Counted from the stretch's first letter, positions 11,712 to 26,700 are shown. The stretch is DNA of 64,000 bases from Aldrovandia affinis (GCA_029706075.1 JAINUG010000014.1:120001-184000); one strand, 5' to 3'. Notes: generated by a model from the letters alone, not told the origin. Made by a program: numbers and translations.

Positions 11712-14700
11712 GGTTGAAGTATGTAGGTGCCTGTACCTGCGCGCATGTGTGTCTGTCAGTGCACGAATGTATATGCATGTGCGTGTGTGAGAGTGTGAGT
11801 TTTGCTGCAGGTGTGTGCATTTCTCCTTTGGAAGGACCGGGGGGCTGTTAACACCTCCTCACTCCCCCAGTGCTTTGATGTGGCTCGGGTTCATACTGTA
11901 GCTGAACTGTTACAGGCTTCGCAACAGGCCAATCAGAGAGACAGCAGACCCCTCTGACGACAAGTCTCAGCTGGCTGACTGTTCAACACCCGGGGAAAAC
12001 ATCTTTCCATCTTTCCAAACCGCCTCTGTTTTATTGTTTTAGGGATTTCACGTTGTGGTTCTGTGTGGCTCAGTTGGTAGAACATGGCGTTGGCAACGCT
12101 TAGGTTGTGGGTTCAATTCCCACTGGGACCACATATGCTGAAAAATGTATGGATTCACTGCTGTAAGTCGCTTTGGATAAAAGCGTCTGCTAAATGGCAT
12201 ATATTATTATTATATATTCCTCGTGCCTGCGTTAGAGGATTGTGAGTGATGTTGTATTGTAACACTCATTTCAAGGGACCTTCCATTTTCACATGTTTTA
12301 TAGCCGGTTTGACAGATTTATTTACACTGGTGTCAAACAGTTCCTATGTGACGGGCCATAAAATTAGGTAATTTAATTCCCTGAATGGAGGAAAAAAACG
12401 ACCTCACGAATAAACAGAATCTAACCAATGCTTTCCGTTCTAATAAGAGTTTAATGCACCGAAGCCAAATCAAATATACAAAGCCCTTTGTGATCTTGGG
12501 AGTAGCATGGGAAGAGAGAAACAGAGTGCTTATTTTATTGTGTAAACCCCCAGATAATATTCATTAAAGCGCTCCCCTCCAACACAGCTGCCCTCTGGAC
12601 ATAGGGCCAAGTTCGCACACAACAGCTCCACTGTGACTGTACTGTGTATCCCGCCTCAAAAACGGAAGGACTGTGCCCCCAATGGAAAATTGCAGATAAT
12701 ACTCTTTCAGACCGATGAAGAAAAAACATCGGTCTTAGTTGATCTTGGTTTGGAGTTTTGTTTTGTTTCCCCCGGTGAAGAGACCACCTCGATTCTTGCT
12801 GTGAAATTTTAGAAATTGTGAAAAGTCCCACAATCCTCTGTTCTCTGTTTCTGTGGTGTTGCCACGTGCTAATGTCTCATGTTACATGCATACTATACCA
12901 AATGATGAATCATTAAAAAGGAAAAATGCATGTCCCCGGCCCTTAAACTCTGTCTTCTTAACCACACGCTGACAGGCATATTTATAATACATTAAGTAAT
13001 GCCAAATGCAAGGATCTGTTCATTTCTGCGCACAGTTATGCATTTAAACATGCCCAATTCCCATGCGGACTTTTCCCAATCTGGTGTTCTCACATATTTT
13101 ACAAAACAGAAGTCAGTGAAAACAGTACCACTAATGGCCCCTTAATCAGTCAGAACCAGCAGGTGAGGGGTAACGAGAGAATGGGGAATCGAGTGCCGTG
13201 GTGGGGGTGGGGGTGGGTGGAAATGAGACATTTGCATCCTGGATCCCGTCTGCCTGTCTCATGTTCTCTCAGTAGCAGAACAAAGCCGGGTTCTGTGGTT
13301 CCGCTCGGGAGCCTCAGAATGAGGGGGAGGAGGGGGGAAATGTGGCGTCTCTCGGGGGGCCAGCACAGGCAAAAGCCAGGCAGGTGTTTTGACGTCCCTT
13401 ATTGAAAGGGAAGGTGTGTGTGTGTGTGGGAGGGGTGGGGGTACATCTGGCCCTGATTACACGGTAATAGGACCAGGTTCCTGTCTTCTTGTTCTCTTGT
13501 GGAGTGTTAACCCCCAGCGTGGGGCGGCCGACCCCGTGTCTGCAAGTACGTTCACGGCACCGTGGAAACCCACAAAGGAGAATCGATCAGCCTGTCTGGG
13601 GCTGGGGGGAGGGGGCCTAGGTGTGTCCCATGAGAGAGAGAGAGTGTCTGAACTGAGGTTGAAAGGATGGCAGCCTGGACTGACCCCCTCCCGCCCATCC
13701 TCCCTCCCCAATACCAAAGCTGCTACCAGAACAGCGAAGATGTGGTTTTCTGCATTGGTGGGCCTGTGTTAAAGCATGTCTCCACTGGTCAAATCCTACT
13801 ACTGCAGCTCCTCAGATCCACTCTGCTCACAGCCCCATAGTGTAGGCTCACCCAGCAACACGCGTTTTACCCTGACAGAGTTAATAAGTCAAAAGTACCC
13901 TATCAGAGTTGATTTTGTAGCATTGTTGAGCATTGTGACGGCTGCTGTGAGATGCGTTGTTCCACCGAGCCAGACGCCGGCAGGCTCCGCTTCTCCCTGG
14001 GTCTGGTGACCTTGTCTGTGGCCGTGGCCAGGCTCCGGTCCTTATCCTCTCCAGCCGCTGAGGCAGGAACGGTTCCCCCGTTTCGGAGGCAGCCGCGCTT
14101 TTCTTGTTCCGCCGGGGTTTGGCTGCACATGTGGCAGACATTACAGCTGTTTCCAGCTGCAAAAATGTGAGAGGAACCAGCTGCTGTCAGCGGCGAGCAG
14201 AGCCAGATACAGAGAGAGGCGAGATCTGGGTTACTCAGTTGTCAGAGGGCTCAACTCGCTGCAATCTACTGTTATTCTCAAATGCATTAAGATGTAACCT
14301 ACCCCTGTCTCCCTTCTAGTACAGAAACAACACCTTCTGGCTTGTGTTACTGACGCAACACAACTGCCTCTAAAGACAAATGTTTTTAGTCATACCCCTA
14401 CATGGAGCAAATTGTAAACTTAACCCAGATCACTTTGCAATTGTTTGCTTCTGACTTGTGTGGCAAGGGAGTACAGGCTTGACAGCGTGTGAGTCATTTG
14501 CAATGGTAATTGTTTGCTAGATGTTATTATCATTAGGATAAAGTCAATGTGATACTTTAATGTTTCTCTGCAACATCTCAGAAATACCAACGGTCATTTG
14601 GAGGGATTTAGTACTTATTCAGTTGTACTGGATCCGGAGGTCATTCATTTTGTCATTTCTTTTGCATTTTCTAATATGTAAGTTACATTTTTGGGTTTAT

Positions 14701-17700
14701 TATTTGCACTATTCAGCTGGGATTCAAATGAGACAGTCTCTGGTCATTTCAGTCTGGGATGTTGGGGATGGTGATGGGGGGTTGGTTACTTTGGGGCTGA
14801 TAACCAGCTCATTCCCTTACTTCAAAACCTCTCCAATCCAAACGGCAACATCTTGGTTCCCTTTTAGACCGTGGCTGCTATTTTAAGCAAAACCAATTTG
14901 ACAGATATCATGAAGAGAAAGGTTAAGCCATTCATTTCTGTAATTGATTCTGCATATTAAAGTTGTGAATAATACAGAGCACTTCCCGGCCTGATTAACG
15001 CAAGGCCTTAACCCTTCCTCCTGCTCCTTGAAAAAAAACTGATGAGCATGTCCCCTCCCGATGGAGAAATACTGTCACAGAATGGAACTAGACCGACTGC
15101 GATGAGCGTTAACCATTTTGGTCTGAAAGTGAGGCGTTTTAGGAGACGCATTCCTAAGGGCACAGGAAGCTGTACAGTACACAAAGCATTCTCTCTTTGG
15201 AAGTCTGGCCACTTCGTTTTCCTTTATGTTTATGGAAGGACATGTCTTGAGGTGTCTGAACAAAGAAAGGGTGGGTTGGCCTCGACGAGGAGCAGCTGGC
15301 TGTCGCACAGATGGAAAGGGCCGCAAAAGATCGCCGGTCCTCCAGACAGGACCCTTCTTTTTGGCCAGCGACGGTCTTTTGGGGCACGGGACGTTCGCAA
15401 GAAGTTTTGAGGGATCCCAGACGCTACTCGTTCAGCTGTTATTTTTGCAGCCTGCCACGCCCATTCTGTCCCCTTCTAAGGGCGTGTCCTTAACCTGACC
15501 CCTGACAGGTGCTGAAGTGGGTGGAGGAGACGGTCCAGGCCATGAAGGTCCACCTGCTGTCCTCCAACCACGAGAGCGCCCAGGAGAACCGGTGGGAGGT
15601 GCCCTTTGACCCCAGCCTGAAGGAGGTCACCGTGTCCCTCAGCGGCCCCACCCCAGTGATTGAGCTGAAGGACCCCTTCGGTACACTTTGCTGTTAAAGC
15701 GTCTGTGGTTTTCGCTACCGTCTGCGGTATTTGCGTCTGTTGAAATCTGTTTTTCCAGTTTGATTCTCTTTAGCTAAATGCCAAAAGCCTGTGCTGTACA
15801 TTGCAGTCTGCCTTAGCGGTCTTGGCAGGGCGCCAGTGTGTTCTCTGTTGTGTGTGGACGTGGATAGTGTGTCCCCTGTGTAACAGCGCGGTTGTTATTC
15901 TGTGTGTTCTTGCGTGTGTAGGCCGCAGTGTTGGAGAGGCACAGGGGCTAACAGAATTGCTGAATATACCAAACTCTGCCCGCGTGGTCAACCTGAAGTA
16001 CCCCAGGCCAGGAGCGTGGACTCTGAAGGTACTCTGCCCATCAGTCCTGCATCTGCATGGGCCTATTCCTACGTTTTAAGTCTTAAACAAAGGTCTGAAC
16101 TGCCTTATGATGAAAATAAACTATTCATACCTGACAGGGTGTATCTGTGTGTGGCAGCATCTCAGTGTAAACGTAGCTCCCGTTTTTCTGTGCGGTGTTA
16201 ACTGACCCCCCTTCCCCTCAATTTATTCATTTTCGCTCCGTGTACTGCAACTTTAAGCCCCTCTCACTTTGCCCAGGTGGGCTGCAGTGGACGGCACACC
16301 CTCAGGGTCACAGGGGTCAGTAACCTGGACTTCCGGGCTGGGTTCTCCAGCACCCCGGTGACAGAATTCAACCACACCAGGGAGCGGCCCATTCAAGGTA
16401 CTTTAACATGAAAAATGTCCTCAATATATATGGGCGAGTGTATACGTGTGTGTGTGTGCATATACGTGTATACAGATGCTTGTGTGTGTGCTGTATGATT
16501 CTGATGGTAACTCCCCCCCATTGTCTCAGGGCTCCCAGCTCACGTCCTCCTGAGGTGCACGGGTCTGAGCCCCCCAGGACTGCTCAGTAACGTGGAGCTG
16601 GTTTCGGCTTCTGGACGCCCCCTGCGTAACCTTCCTATCCCCCTGCCTGGGACGGCGGCAGCCGTGGGCTCTGGAACGTCCCGGATTTCCGCACCCCTTC
16701 CGAGAGCTTCTTCCTGAAAGTGTCCGGGAAGGACACGGATGGGTATCGTTTCCAGCGACTGTCCAGCGTCTCCTACACCAATGTCGTCCCAGGCAAGAGC
16801 CAATCCCTTAACACTCTCCCCTGGGCTCTGCTGTGATGATGATGCTCTGGGATGTCCCTCGCTATTATCTATGTCTTTGTGTTGTGTAGCCTTTGTAAAT
16901 ATTGCATGGTATAAGCTCTGTTCATTTTTTGGGCAGGTATATACGTATATTGAAAAAACATGATTTTAATATCAGTGGGTATATTGAAAAAAATTATCAA
17001 TGATTTTAAACATAATTTCTGTATAATGAGGTTTCAATTAAAACAAATGTACTAAATCCTTGCTACTGGATACGACTTACTACTTTATACTGACTGATGG
17101 ATGCTGTTTCCCAACAGAGGCTCCAGCAGTGAGCATGCCCAGTACAGTAAAAGGCTTCTACATGCAGCCAGCTGTGATTGGATGTTCCGTGGAGAGCGAG
17201 GTTCCCTATAGGCTGAGATTCACCAGGGGTGGAGCCAGACTTGGGGAGGAGAAATTCTTCCAGTGGGTTGCTATTTTCTTCAGGCAACCTTAACAGACAG
17301 AAGTTCTGAACAACTGAACATCACAGTGAACAATTGAAAAGTGTATTAAGAGTTACACTGACACCTATCCAGGAGCAAAACATCTAATGTATCTGGTTAG
17401 CTGCTAATAGAAGAAGATTCCATGTATTTTTCAGCCACCTATCTCAGTTGCGTCTATGATGGTCTATGATTTACTCTCTGAAAATGCATTGCCTAAGTTA
17501 TGAGATTTTTGACATGGAATAATTTATAACGGAGAAGTGATATTTTGTTAAAGCAAATTGATTTCAATGGTGTAATTTTTTTATGGAAGAAGTCCTGTAC
17601 TTGTGCTGAGAGAAGTCAAAGTGATATTTTGTTAAAGCAAATAGATTTCAATGGTGTAATCATTTTATGGAAGAAGTCCTGTACTTGTGCTGAGGTGGAG

Positions 17701-20700
17701 TTAGCTTCCTGCTCCACCTGTGCTGGAAAATGCAGTGGTGACTGAATTCCCTGTGGTTCATGGGTCCCTTTCTCCTCCTGACTGACACACCACGCAATAT
17801 GGTCTTTGTTGCAGGTCATCTGCCAAAGCATCGTGGGAAATCCCACATGCCTCCATCGAGGACGAGGGCCAGTATGAGTGTGTGGCTCAGAGCAGCGCTG
17901 GACAGGGACAAGCTCATACACAGCTGACAGTGAGAGGTTTGTAACCAGCATGCATGCACACACATGTGGACAGGTGCATATGCACATAGCATTGTGCTGA
18001 CCACAGACTACAACACTCTTGTAATATTGGCTGGCTTTGGCTATTAACTGACCCCCCCATTTCCACGAGTCAGAGCCCCCCCTGGTGCTGAAGCCCCCTG
18101 TGAACGTGACCTCGCCCCCGGGGGGCGTGGCCGTGCTGACCTGCTTAGTGGAGGGCTCCTTCCGGTACAACCTGACGTGGTGGCGGGACGGGCGGGCCCT
18201 GGTGGGCCGTGTGGGGAGGGTGCGGGTGCTGCGGAACACCTCCCTGGAGATCAGCGGCGTCCGGCCCCAGGACTCGGGGGAGTTCCAGTGCGTGACCTCC
18301 AACACACAGGGCGAGAGCAGAGCCGCCGTATGGCTGCTGGTCCCAGGTATCTGTCACCTGACGCCACATTGTATCGCCTAGCAACCTGTCCCCATAGCAT
18401 GTGCATCATCCCCCGCTGCCATTCGGAGGTCATTCATTTTGTCATTTCTTTTGCATTTTCTAATATGTAATTTACATTTTTTGGTTTATTATTTGCACTA
18501 TTTTGCTAATTGGCTTTTTGTGAGTGCTTAACACTAAAGAGAGATTCAAACACTTGATTCCCGTGCGTTGCAGGGAGATCTGGATTCAGTTCTGGATACT
18601 AATTCAGCTGGTGGAGTAGGCCACTTCTCTCAAAGTGCTTGAAGCCAGAATGTGGTTAAAATCTGGGAAAATTAGGGCAGGTTTTAAAATAAAGAAATAA
18701 ATAGAAACAGGAGCAGAGGTGAACAGTCTCTCACGTGGTGGTCGCTCAACCTCGAGGATCTTCACCCGAGGCTCGATCCTGCCGCTGGTGCTCATCATCA
18801 GAGATTAGCTTTGATTGCCGTGATGCTGGTGGGTTGGTTCCCTTTGGAGGAGCGACCCCTTTTACGAGGCCAAGAGCAGGCAGTGAGTCACCAGTCAGAA
18901 TTTGGGTCCTTTTCGACAGAGGCTCCCTCTGTGGTGGTGACCCCCCGAACCCTGACGTTCTCCAGAGGAGCCGAGGTCCACTTCTCCTGCGCTGCATCCG
19001 GTTCCCCACCCCCACAGACCTTCTGGAGTCATGGAAACCACTTCCTCACGAGCAGACGCAGGTATGGAACCCCACACACCACCACCCTCACGATCCCCAG
19101 CTACGTGCTTGGGTTTGGAGACATTTTCTTTCAACATAAATGAATGCAAAAACTCCCTGAAAAGTACAGTATATGGTTGGTGGGGTGATCTATGCGTTAA
19201 ATTTAATCATAATATGTAGTGTAGCAGTCTATACTTTTAAATCAGTTATGTTTTCCTTGTCAACCAATCTGAACTACACCAAAAATCTATAGCTTGTATT
19301 CGCTCCCATCAAGGAGCGTACGGTGAAGTCCGTATTTATACGCATTAAGGCGCTGCATGTCAGTTCGTTATAATGCTATGCTAAGCATACCTTCCCCAAT
19401 TCCGTTCAGGGTGTCAGTTTCTAAACACGGAACACTGACGATCAGAGATTCTGCCCCAGAGGATGCTGGGAACTACACATGTCTGGCGTCCAACGAGGCC
19501 GGAACTGCCACCCAGACGGTGTCTCTGATCTATGCAGGTGGGTGACAGACAGGGCCGCGCGTGCTGACAGCTGGGAGGGAGAAGGGGGCTTTGATTGACA
19601 GCAGCACGTTTCCCGCTCAGTGTCGATAGGTCTGACAACTCATCGGGTCAAGTTTTTAGCCTTCCTGTCAGTCAGCGAGGGAGAGACAGCAGTGGGTGCC
19701 GCGCTGATTGAACATCGTGACAGCTTTTCACTGGAGTGTACCACTATTTTATATCTCTTTTATTGATGTGGTTCTTTTTTACCATGGGGGGGTGATTTTA
19801 ATGCCAATAAGTTGATGAGTCATATGCCAGAAGCCTGGGTAGAGCCCCCCCACCCAGCCTGTTGCACTATCTGGCCATTTATATAATTTCTCTGCTTCCG
19901 TAGCATTATTCTGACCAGCTCTGTCCCCCTGACGCACACTAGGGTGTGTAATGTCAGCGGCATTTCTATTTTTACTGAGTGAGTGGGCTCTGTTTCCCTC
20001 AGTCAGTTGCACTGTGTTAAATATACATTTTCATTCAAGTTGTGCTATTATTACAGCTGACGATTGTGCTGTGGGATTGAACATACATTCAACACACAGC
20101 AGGCTTTTGAGTTCCAGGGTAGGATCAGTGGAGCTGGCCCTTTGCCCTGTTTTAATATTTTTATCACCTCCCCCATTCCTCAGAACCCCCTACCATTTCA
20201 CTGACGAGACAGACTGTGCTTGCGGTTGCTGGGGGAGACGCCACGTTAGAGTGTCAAGCTACAGGGGACCCACCCCCTGTGGTCAAGTGGTACAAAGGTA
20301 AACAAGATCACCATGGTAATGTACTTATGCAGTACTGAAGGGAAACACTATATTCACTATCATGCAATCAATAGTTTGTGTTCATTTGAGAAAGTGGAGT
20401 TGTTTATAAAGTGTGTGGTTGCGTGTGTGTGTGTGTTCTTGTGTGCGCCTGCATGTGTGTCTCTGTTTGTGTCTGTGTGTGTGTGTTTTTGTGTGCGTGT
20501 GTCCTTAGGTGATCTTCAGGGGCGGGCACTGCCCTTTGTGGAAGAGGATGTCCATCGCGGGACGCTGTATTTTGGAAAGGTGCAGCAGAGGGATGCAGGG
20601 GAGTACCGCTGTGTGGCCAGTAGCTCTGCAGGGACGTCCTCTGCCACTGTCATTCTGGAGGTTGGAGGTCAGTCCAGCCTAGCAACACTGTCTGTGTCTT

Positions 20701-23700
20701 TTAGTATAAATAGTGTACAATGCAATTATTACAGTTTTACATTAACAAATTGGTTACCTAGGTTACCTAAATTAATTGAGTTAATTTCAGGATATCCAAA
20801 CGTTTTAATTCAAAGATATTGCATGCATGAAAGCCTGTAGTCCAAAGCCCTGCTGTGTCATTCCTCATGCGTGCACTTACATTTTCCTGCGCAGCTCTTC
20901 CCCAATTCTCCGAGACCCCTGGTGACGTCACTGCCAACATTGGGGAAAATGTGACGTTGCCCTGTGTGGCACGAGGTTTCCCGTCTCCTGTGGTCACTTG
21001 GCATGGACTGGACGGTCAGCTGATCCCCACCAGGCCCAACAGGAACAGTGGCACCCTGCAGCTGGAGTCCGGGGCGCTTCTCATCCAGAGTGAGTCATTC
21101 ACACGCTCACCCACCCCCTGCAGCCAGTTCTCCAGTCTATCTGATCAACCATGGACACTATGACACCAGACCCAGCAGGCCTAACCGCCGAGGTCCCATC
21201 CAGACGGAGACTGCTCGAACGGGCGGATCAGAGAGGATTATCGGAACAAGGAAAGGAACAGACGATCCCCTCGGTTTTCTTGCTCACTTAGATTTTAATT
21301 ACAATCTCTCAAAGTGACAGAAGACAATTACTCCTTTTTTTTACCACAAATACTAGAACTTCCTCACCATTCATCCCCAGGGAGGCATTGGAAAATATGA
21401 ACTCTTTTAGGGAGCAGGCTGTCTTTGACATGGGGGCCAAGCCACGTATTGACCCGCTGCTTCCCCTGGCTGGGGCTCAGGGCTCTGGCAAGAGCAAGAC
21501 TAGGAGGAAAAGCACTGCTCACTCGGTACAGAGTCTTAAACCTTTATGCAGAGGGCTGTATAATTTTTATTGCAGCGATTGCATTTGCATTTGGAGAAGC
21601 AGCCAAGCTGCCACGCTCCCTCCCGGGGGTCTGCCCCAGCACTGGATTTGTCTCGCTACAGAGGGGCCTGTAACTGGCCACAGTTGAAGTGAGGGGTGTC
21701 ATCTCTCCATCTGGGGTCTGAGTGAGTGTGAATTTATTTTCAGGTGTGTGGTTGGATGACGAGGGCCTGTATACCTGCGAGGCTGAGAACCAGTTTGGAT
21801 CCATCAGAACCGAGGCGAGGGTCACCGTCTCCGGTCTGGGTCAGTACCTCCACTGCTGAGATTGGTTACTGACGCTGTAACAGTTTGCTTTGTTTGCCAA
21901 TGAGCAGATCAGGGAGCTTTGAAATGGCTCTCCATGAAACCATGTTAATACATCTTCTGTTCGGCCAGCTGTCGCTGCTGGCTCTAGATTTTTGTAAGCC
22001 TGCATTGAGCCCCTTTCCACCCATGTCTTCTATCTCTTGGCCCACAGAACCTCCTCTTTTGGCTCAAGGCGCCTCCGTGCTCTCCACTGTGATTGGTCAA
22101 TCCCTCACCATTCCCTGCATGCTATTGGATGGAATTCCTCTTCCAGACAGACATTGGGCACACAATGGAAAACCAGTAAGAGGGAAACCTTAGGGAACCT
22201 TATGTCACTTTTTGATTTTTATTTGATTTTAATCAGGACGTGTCCGCACATTTTTCCATAAATGATTTTGCAACCCAGAGATTTGCCGTGTTCTCCCACA
22301 GGTCCACCCGAACTCCAGGACATTCTTCAGAAGTGACGGCAGCCTGTACATTGACAGGGCTGTACCAGAGGATGCTGGCATATATGTCTGCACTGCCATT
22401 AATGTGGCAGGGTCCATGAATGTATCAGTGACCTTGGAAGTCCACGGTGAGAGAGGCCAGCTTCTCTTGAGTGTTGCTGCAGGAGAGAATGGATATTTAA
22501 AGTGGACACAGTGGAAGCAGATGTTTCCTCTGAGACAGAATAATTCAGTGAAGGACTGAGTCCGAGTCCAAGAAACAGCAGACCCACCACATAGAAAACA
22601 GTCACACATGAAATAACATCCCCAGTGCCTTAGGTTCACTCATGGATGTGCCGTTAAATCTTGCCTCCTTAGATAAACCAGAAATTAATACAATTATAAT
22701 TTGTGATGTTTTTGTGAGCTAATTGAGCTAATTGAGCTAATTTACCGGATGAATCTGCATAAAGTGCCATGATAACTTTAGTAGTGATTTTCATCCTGAC
22801 TTCCTTCACAGTTCCCCCTGAGATAAACCCTGGTCCATTCCATTATGTTGCCACCGAGGGCGTGCCCATAACTTTGTCATGTGACTCCAGCGGGGTTCCT
22901 AAGCCAACTGTTACCTGGTCCAAGGTTGGTTGTCATGCTTGTTGCTGGGAAACCTTGTTCTACTAATGAGGAGTTTGGCCCTGTCTTGCAAAACTAAAAA
23001 TCTAAAAAGCCCAAGGTGACAAATGGTCTTGTGACAAATACTAAGTGTATTAATATGTGTTGGAGCCGGGCAAAGGTAGTGCAGATCCATTTGATACTTG
23101 TTGCTCCCTCTGAAACAGTCCGAATCACCTATTGAACTAGTGTAAACTGGAAGCAGATATACTGTGTGTGCCTGTGTAAGGTGTTTTTTGTAGGGGGGAT
23201 TGTTTCATTGTACCTTGAAGTTTGTTGGGCCTTTTACTTACCCATCAATCTTGTGCATTGTTAGCTTAGCCCCACAAGGGTAAAATCCATCTCTATTCTT
23301 GTCACATGAAAGCGAGTCTGCTAAAGCCATCTCGCTCTTAAAGGGGAGGTTGGCCCTCTGAGTATACGTTGGGAATTTTAGTAGGTCTCCAAAGAACATG
23401 CTGTACCTTTGACCTCTGACCTCGGTCTGGCTTGGTGATGTATGCGTTCTGCCCGCCTCGTCTTCCAGGGAAGGGAGCCCCTGTCCCGGGACAGAACCTC
23501 ATCCCAGGTGGGCCAAGAGGGTCACCTGCGTATCCTCAGCCCGTCCGAGGAGGATGCGGGCATCTACGTCTGCACGGCTACCAGCCCTGTGGGGTACACC
23601 AGCCAGGAGATCCAGCTGAGCGTCAACAGTAAGACTTGCACTTTAACCTACAGCCAGGGGGAAAGAGCTGTGTCATCTCTCGTAAAAGGGGATGGGTGTC

Positions 23701-26700
23701 ATTCGTATTTTTAAAATACTGAATATTGAATATTTAGTTAAAAATGCTTCCTGTCTATTCAAAACGCTTTATCTTAACCCATATCTGCCGAACTACAGGA
23801 TTTTCCACAGACCACGCAAACCCTTCATTCACTGAAATACGGGATTTCCCGCAGACCGCGCAAATGCACATGGGGGTGTATGGAAAATTACATTTTACAT
23901 TTTAAATTGAAATGCATGTTGAGGTGCAACGTCCAAATATTATATAATTATATAACCAAACATGTGCATCAATACATGGTAGGAACAATGCCAGTTACAA
24001 GAGACTTGAGATCAGTGCAGGAAATACAGGAACTCAACACATCATTGCAGGCATCAACAAACAAAACAACCTGTAACAACAAAAAGGAAAAGGTATTTTA
24101 GACTTGTGACAAAAAATTGAATGTTACAAAGACAAACAAAGTGGTATTATAAAATAATTTGAAAATGCTTGATGTGACAAATAAATGTAAGATTGTAAGA
24201 ATTTATCTGTACATAATTTACACACATATTTTGTATATAATAACACTAATTTGTTAAAATGTTTAATTGATATGACATACCATATATCTCCACAAATGAT
24301 GTATTATAATAAATTATGTACAAATACATATTTTCACATTTTAATAATTTGTATATGAAGTTTTTCAATTGCAACTTTTTTGTGATTGGCCATAATAATC
24401 AGTGTAATCTGTATAATCAGTTTATACATTGATGATCAAGCTTTTTCCAATGATGCATAATTTGCCTATTGTTTCTCTTTCCATTTCAAAGAGAGAAGTG
24501 TTAGACTTAAGGTTGGCTGAGTGTGAATGGGTGTGTTATGTGGCTAGGCACACACCGTGTTTATACAGAATAATGCATTAGGCAGATATGGGTTAAGAGG
24601 GGTTCTATCAAATGTCAAATGTTGAGTATTTATTTATTAGTCTGCTATATTTTAGATGTAAGGGGGTGCTTGGTACTAAATCCTTGTACTTGTGTACAAT
24701 TAATTTTAAATTTAAATTGATATACATGTACATCGTAAATGATCAAGGCAATAATCTACAGATTATTCTTTCAGAGAAAAGCTATATGTGCTCGTAAATA
24801 GTAGTTGTAAATAGCAAATAGTAATAGTAAATAGTAATGTGTAATGGTCTGTCTGATTGATTGTTGATTGCCCTTTTATGTCAACAGCAAAGCCGAGAAT
24901 TGTGGGCAGGAGCGGTCGAGAACAACCAGTGAAAATGGAAGCTGTGGTGGGGTCAGAGGTCATTCTTCCATGTGAAACAGAGGGAAGCCCCACCCCCTTG
25001 GTGACGTGGAGCAGGGACGGCCACCCCATCCCTCCAATCACAGCCTGGTAAGGGAAAGTGGCATCACTGAACGTGGGTCTCACATGTCATTGTGGAACAG
25101 TGAGTCTCAGGACTAACCATTCCTTCTCATTATACAACTACAGGTCATTATGCAGACCAGAATGGCTGTCTGATCCGCCAAAGTTTTTTACAAGGGAGAC
25201 TTTGATTTAACCAACATTCAGAGGAAGCGTCTATCAAGCAGCTGAACCCAATTTAGTCATTCGCTTTTGAAGAGTCAGACCCTGTAGAGTTTAGTGCCAG
25301 GGCTGGTTTCAGACATGTGGGACCGCTGCTGCAAGGAGGAGAAACATCTGCTCCCAGATGAAGTCCTCAGCTGTGTCTCTCTCCTTGGGCATTGGGCACC
25401 CCCTGGCTCGCCAACAGGGGGCCACCAACGTGGCAACGTCACCTGGATCACGGCCAGAGAATGCAAAAAGCCTGCTGGTGACGCGAAGGGGGGTATTAGC
25501 GGGAAGCTCCATCACAGACTGCCGTCTTGCGGCACTAACAGCTCCATAAATCAGGAGGCGGCAGGGTGAGTTCAGCTCGCATCGGGGGGCCCCTGTTCCC
25601 GGCAGGAGGGGGATCACCTGGAAAACCAGGGCTGAAAAATAAAAGGCAGAAGTGGAGTGAGGTTTCAGTCTACTGGGGAATCATCCCCCGTACCAACAGC
25701 ATGCTGACTTTTTAACAGGCTGAGATAATGAGGATAACACACCTCCATGGGGAGGCATGGACAGAGAGGTGCAGGCGGAGGGGTGTGGGCGGGCACTGTG
25801 CAGCTCTCCTCCAAACCCCCCTAACTATGTTTTATGGCAGGCCACCTTAGATACAGGAATTAGAACCATCACCCCCATCCCACCCCACCCTCAACCCGAT
25901 TCCCTCAAGGCAAACTGAGAGGAAAGGAAGCTGACTTCACAGAGAAAGACGGAAGGAAATCAATCACAGCCGCAGAACCGATCCTGACCAGGTCAAGAGG
26001 ACCTGGTTTGGCCGATTTTTTCATGTCAAACTGCGGAGGAAGACGGGGCCGCACGCTGAGTCATTTCCTGTCCTTGTGCGCCATCCACATCCAGGGCCTG
26101 GTCCACTGGCTGAGGTCTTTGTTTTTGTTTCATGCGTCTTCCCAAACTGCTGCTCCCTCCTGGAAACCTGTCTCTGTGAGACGGCACCCCCGTTGTGGCT
26201 CCAGTCTGGTGTGACTGCAGCCTGAATTCCAAATCCATTATCCCCCTGGTCGTTGTGGCTCCAGTCTGTTTCCGCTCATGTTCTCCGCTTCACCGACAGC
26301 AGAAATCTGACTGCAGACCACCTGTTTTTGCATGACTTCCATTAATATTGACCATGTTTCCCCCTCCCTGACTGACCCAGGTTCAGTGTGCTGCCTTCTG
26401 GATCTCTGAAGATCAACGATGTGCGACTGATTGACAGTAAACAGTACACCTGTTCCGCACTGAATCCGGCAGGAAATGTGTCCCTCACCTACAATTTGCA
26501 CGTACAAGGTACACACCTGCACCCTGCTACATTTTTGTTTTGTTTGCAAACAATTTCATTTTGTTTAATTAAAAATTGAATGAATTAAAAATTCATAGTT
26601 AATTTCAATGTAAACATTACAAGTAGCAAATAAATGTACAGTTATTCTATGTGTTTTAATAGCTCATACATTTTGGGTTTTGGGTTCCAGAGGGTAGATA

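Larger units (their letters stand above)
10990..15508 (+). other. hmcn2 intron 4 (4.5 kb)
   Basis: It contains (ac)n near 11058, (ga)n at 11358-11393, (gt)n at 11615-11711, a tRNA-derived SINE at 12054-12215, a G-rich stretch at 13190-13450 and a 79-bp dispersed repeat at 14635. I see no exon. Confidence 0.65.

Noticed and set aside
11513..11851. His/Thr- and Val/Cys-only ORFs
   Set aside because: They are translations of the (GT)n microsatellite.
12054..12140. Possible tRNA gene
   Set aside because: It has A and B boxes, but the sequence continues into a fish SINE tail and the cloverleaf stems do not pair properly. The same holds for the heads at 640, 40431, 55349, 60192 and 62200.
17616..18305. 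229-codon reverse-strand ORF across exons 10-11
   Set aside because: It is a shadow of GC-rich coding exons on the other strand; the + strand reading gives clear Ig domains.
21831..21833. Exon 17 ending at tccg/gtctgg
   Set aside because: The donor six bases downstream (gtcagt) is stronger and keeps the Gly-Leu seen in HMCN1 at this border.
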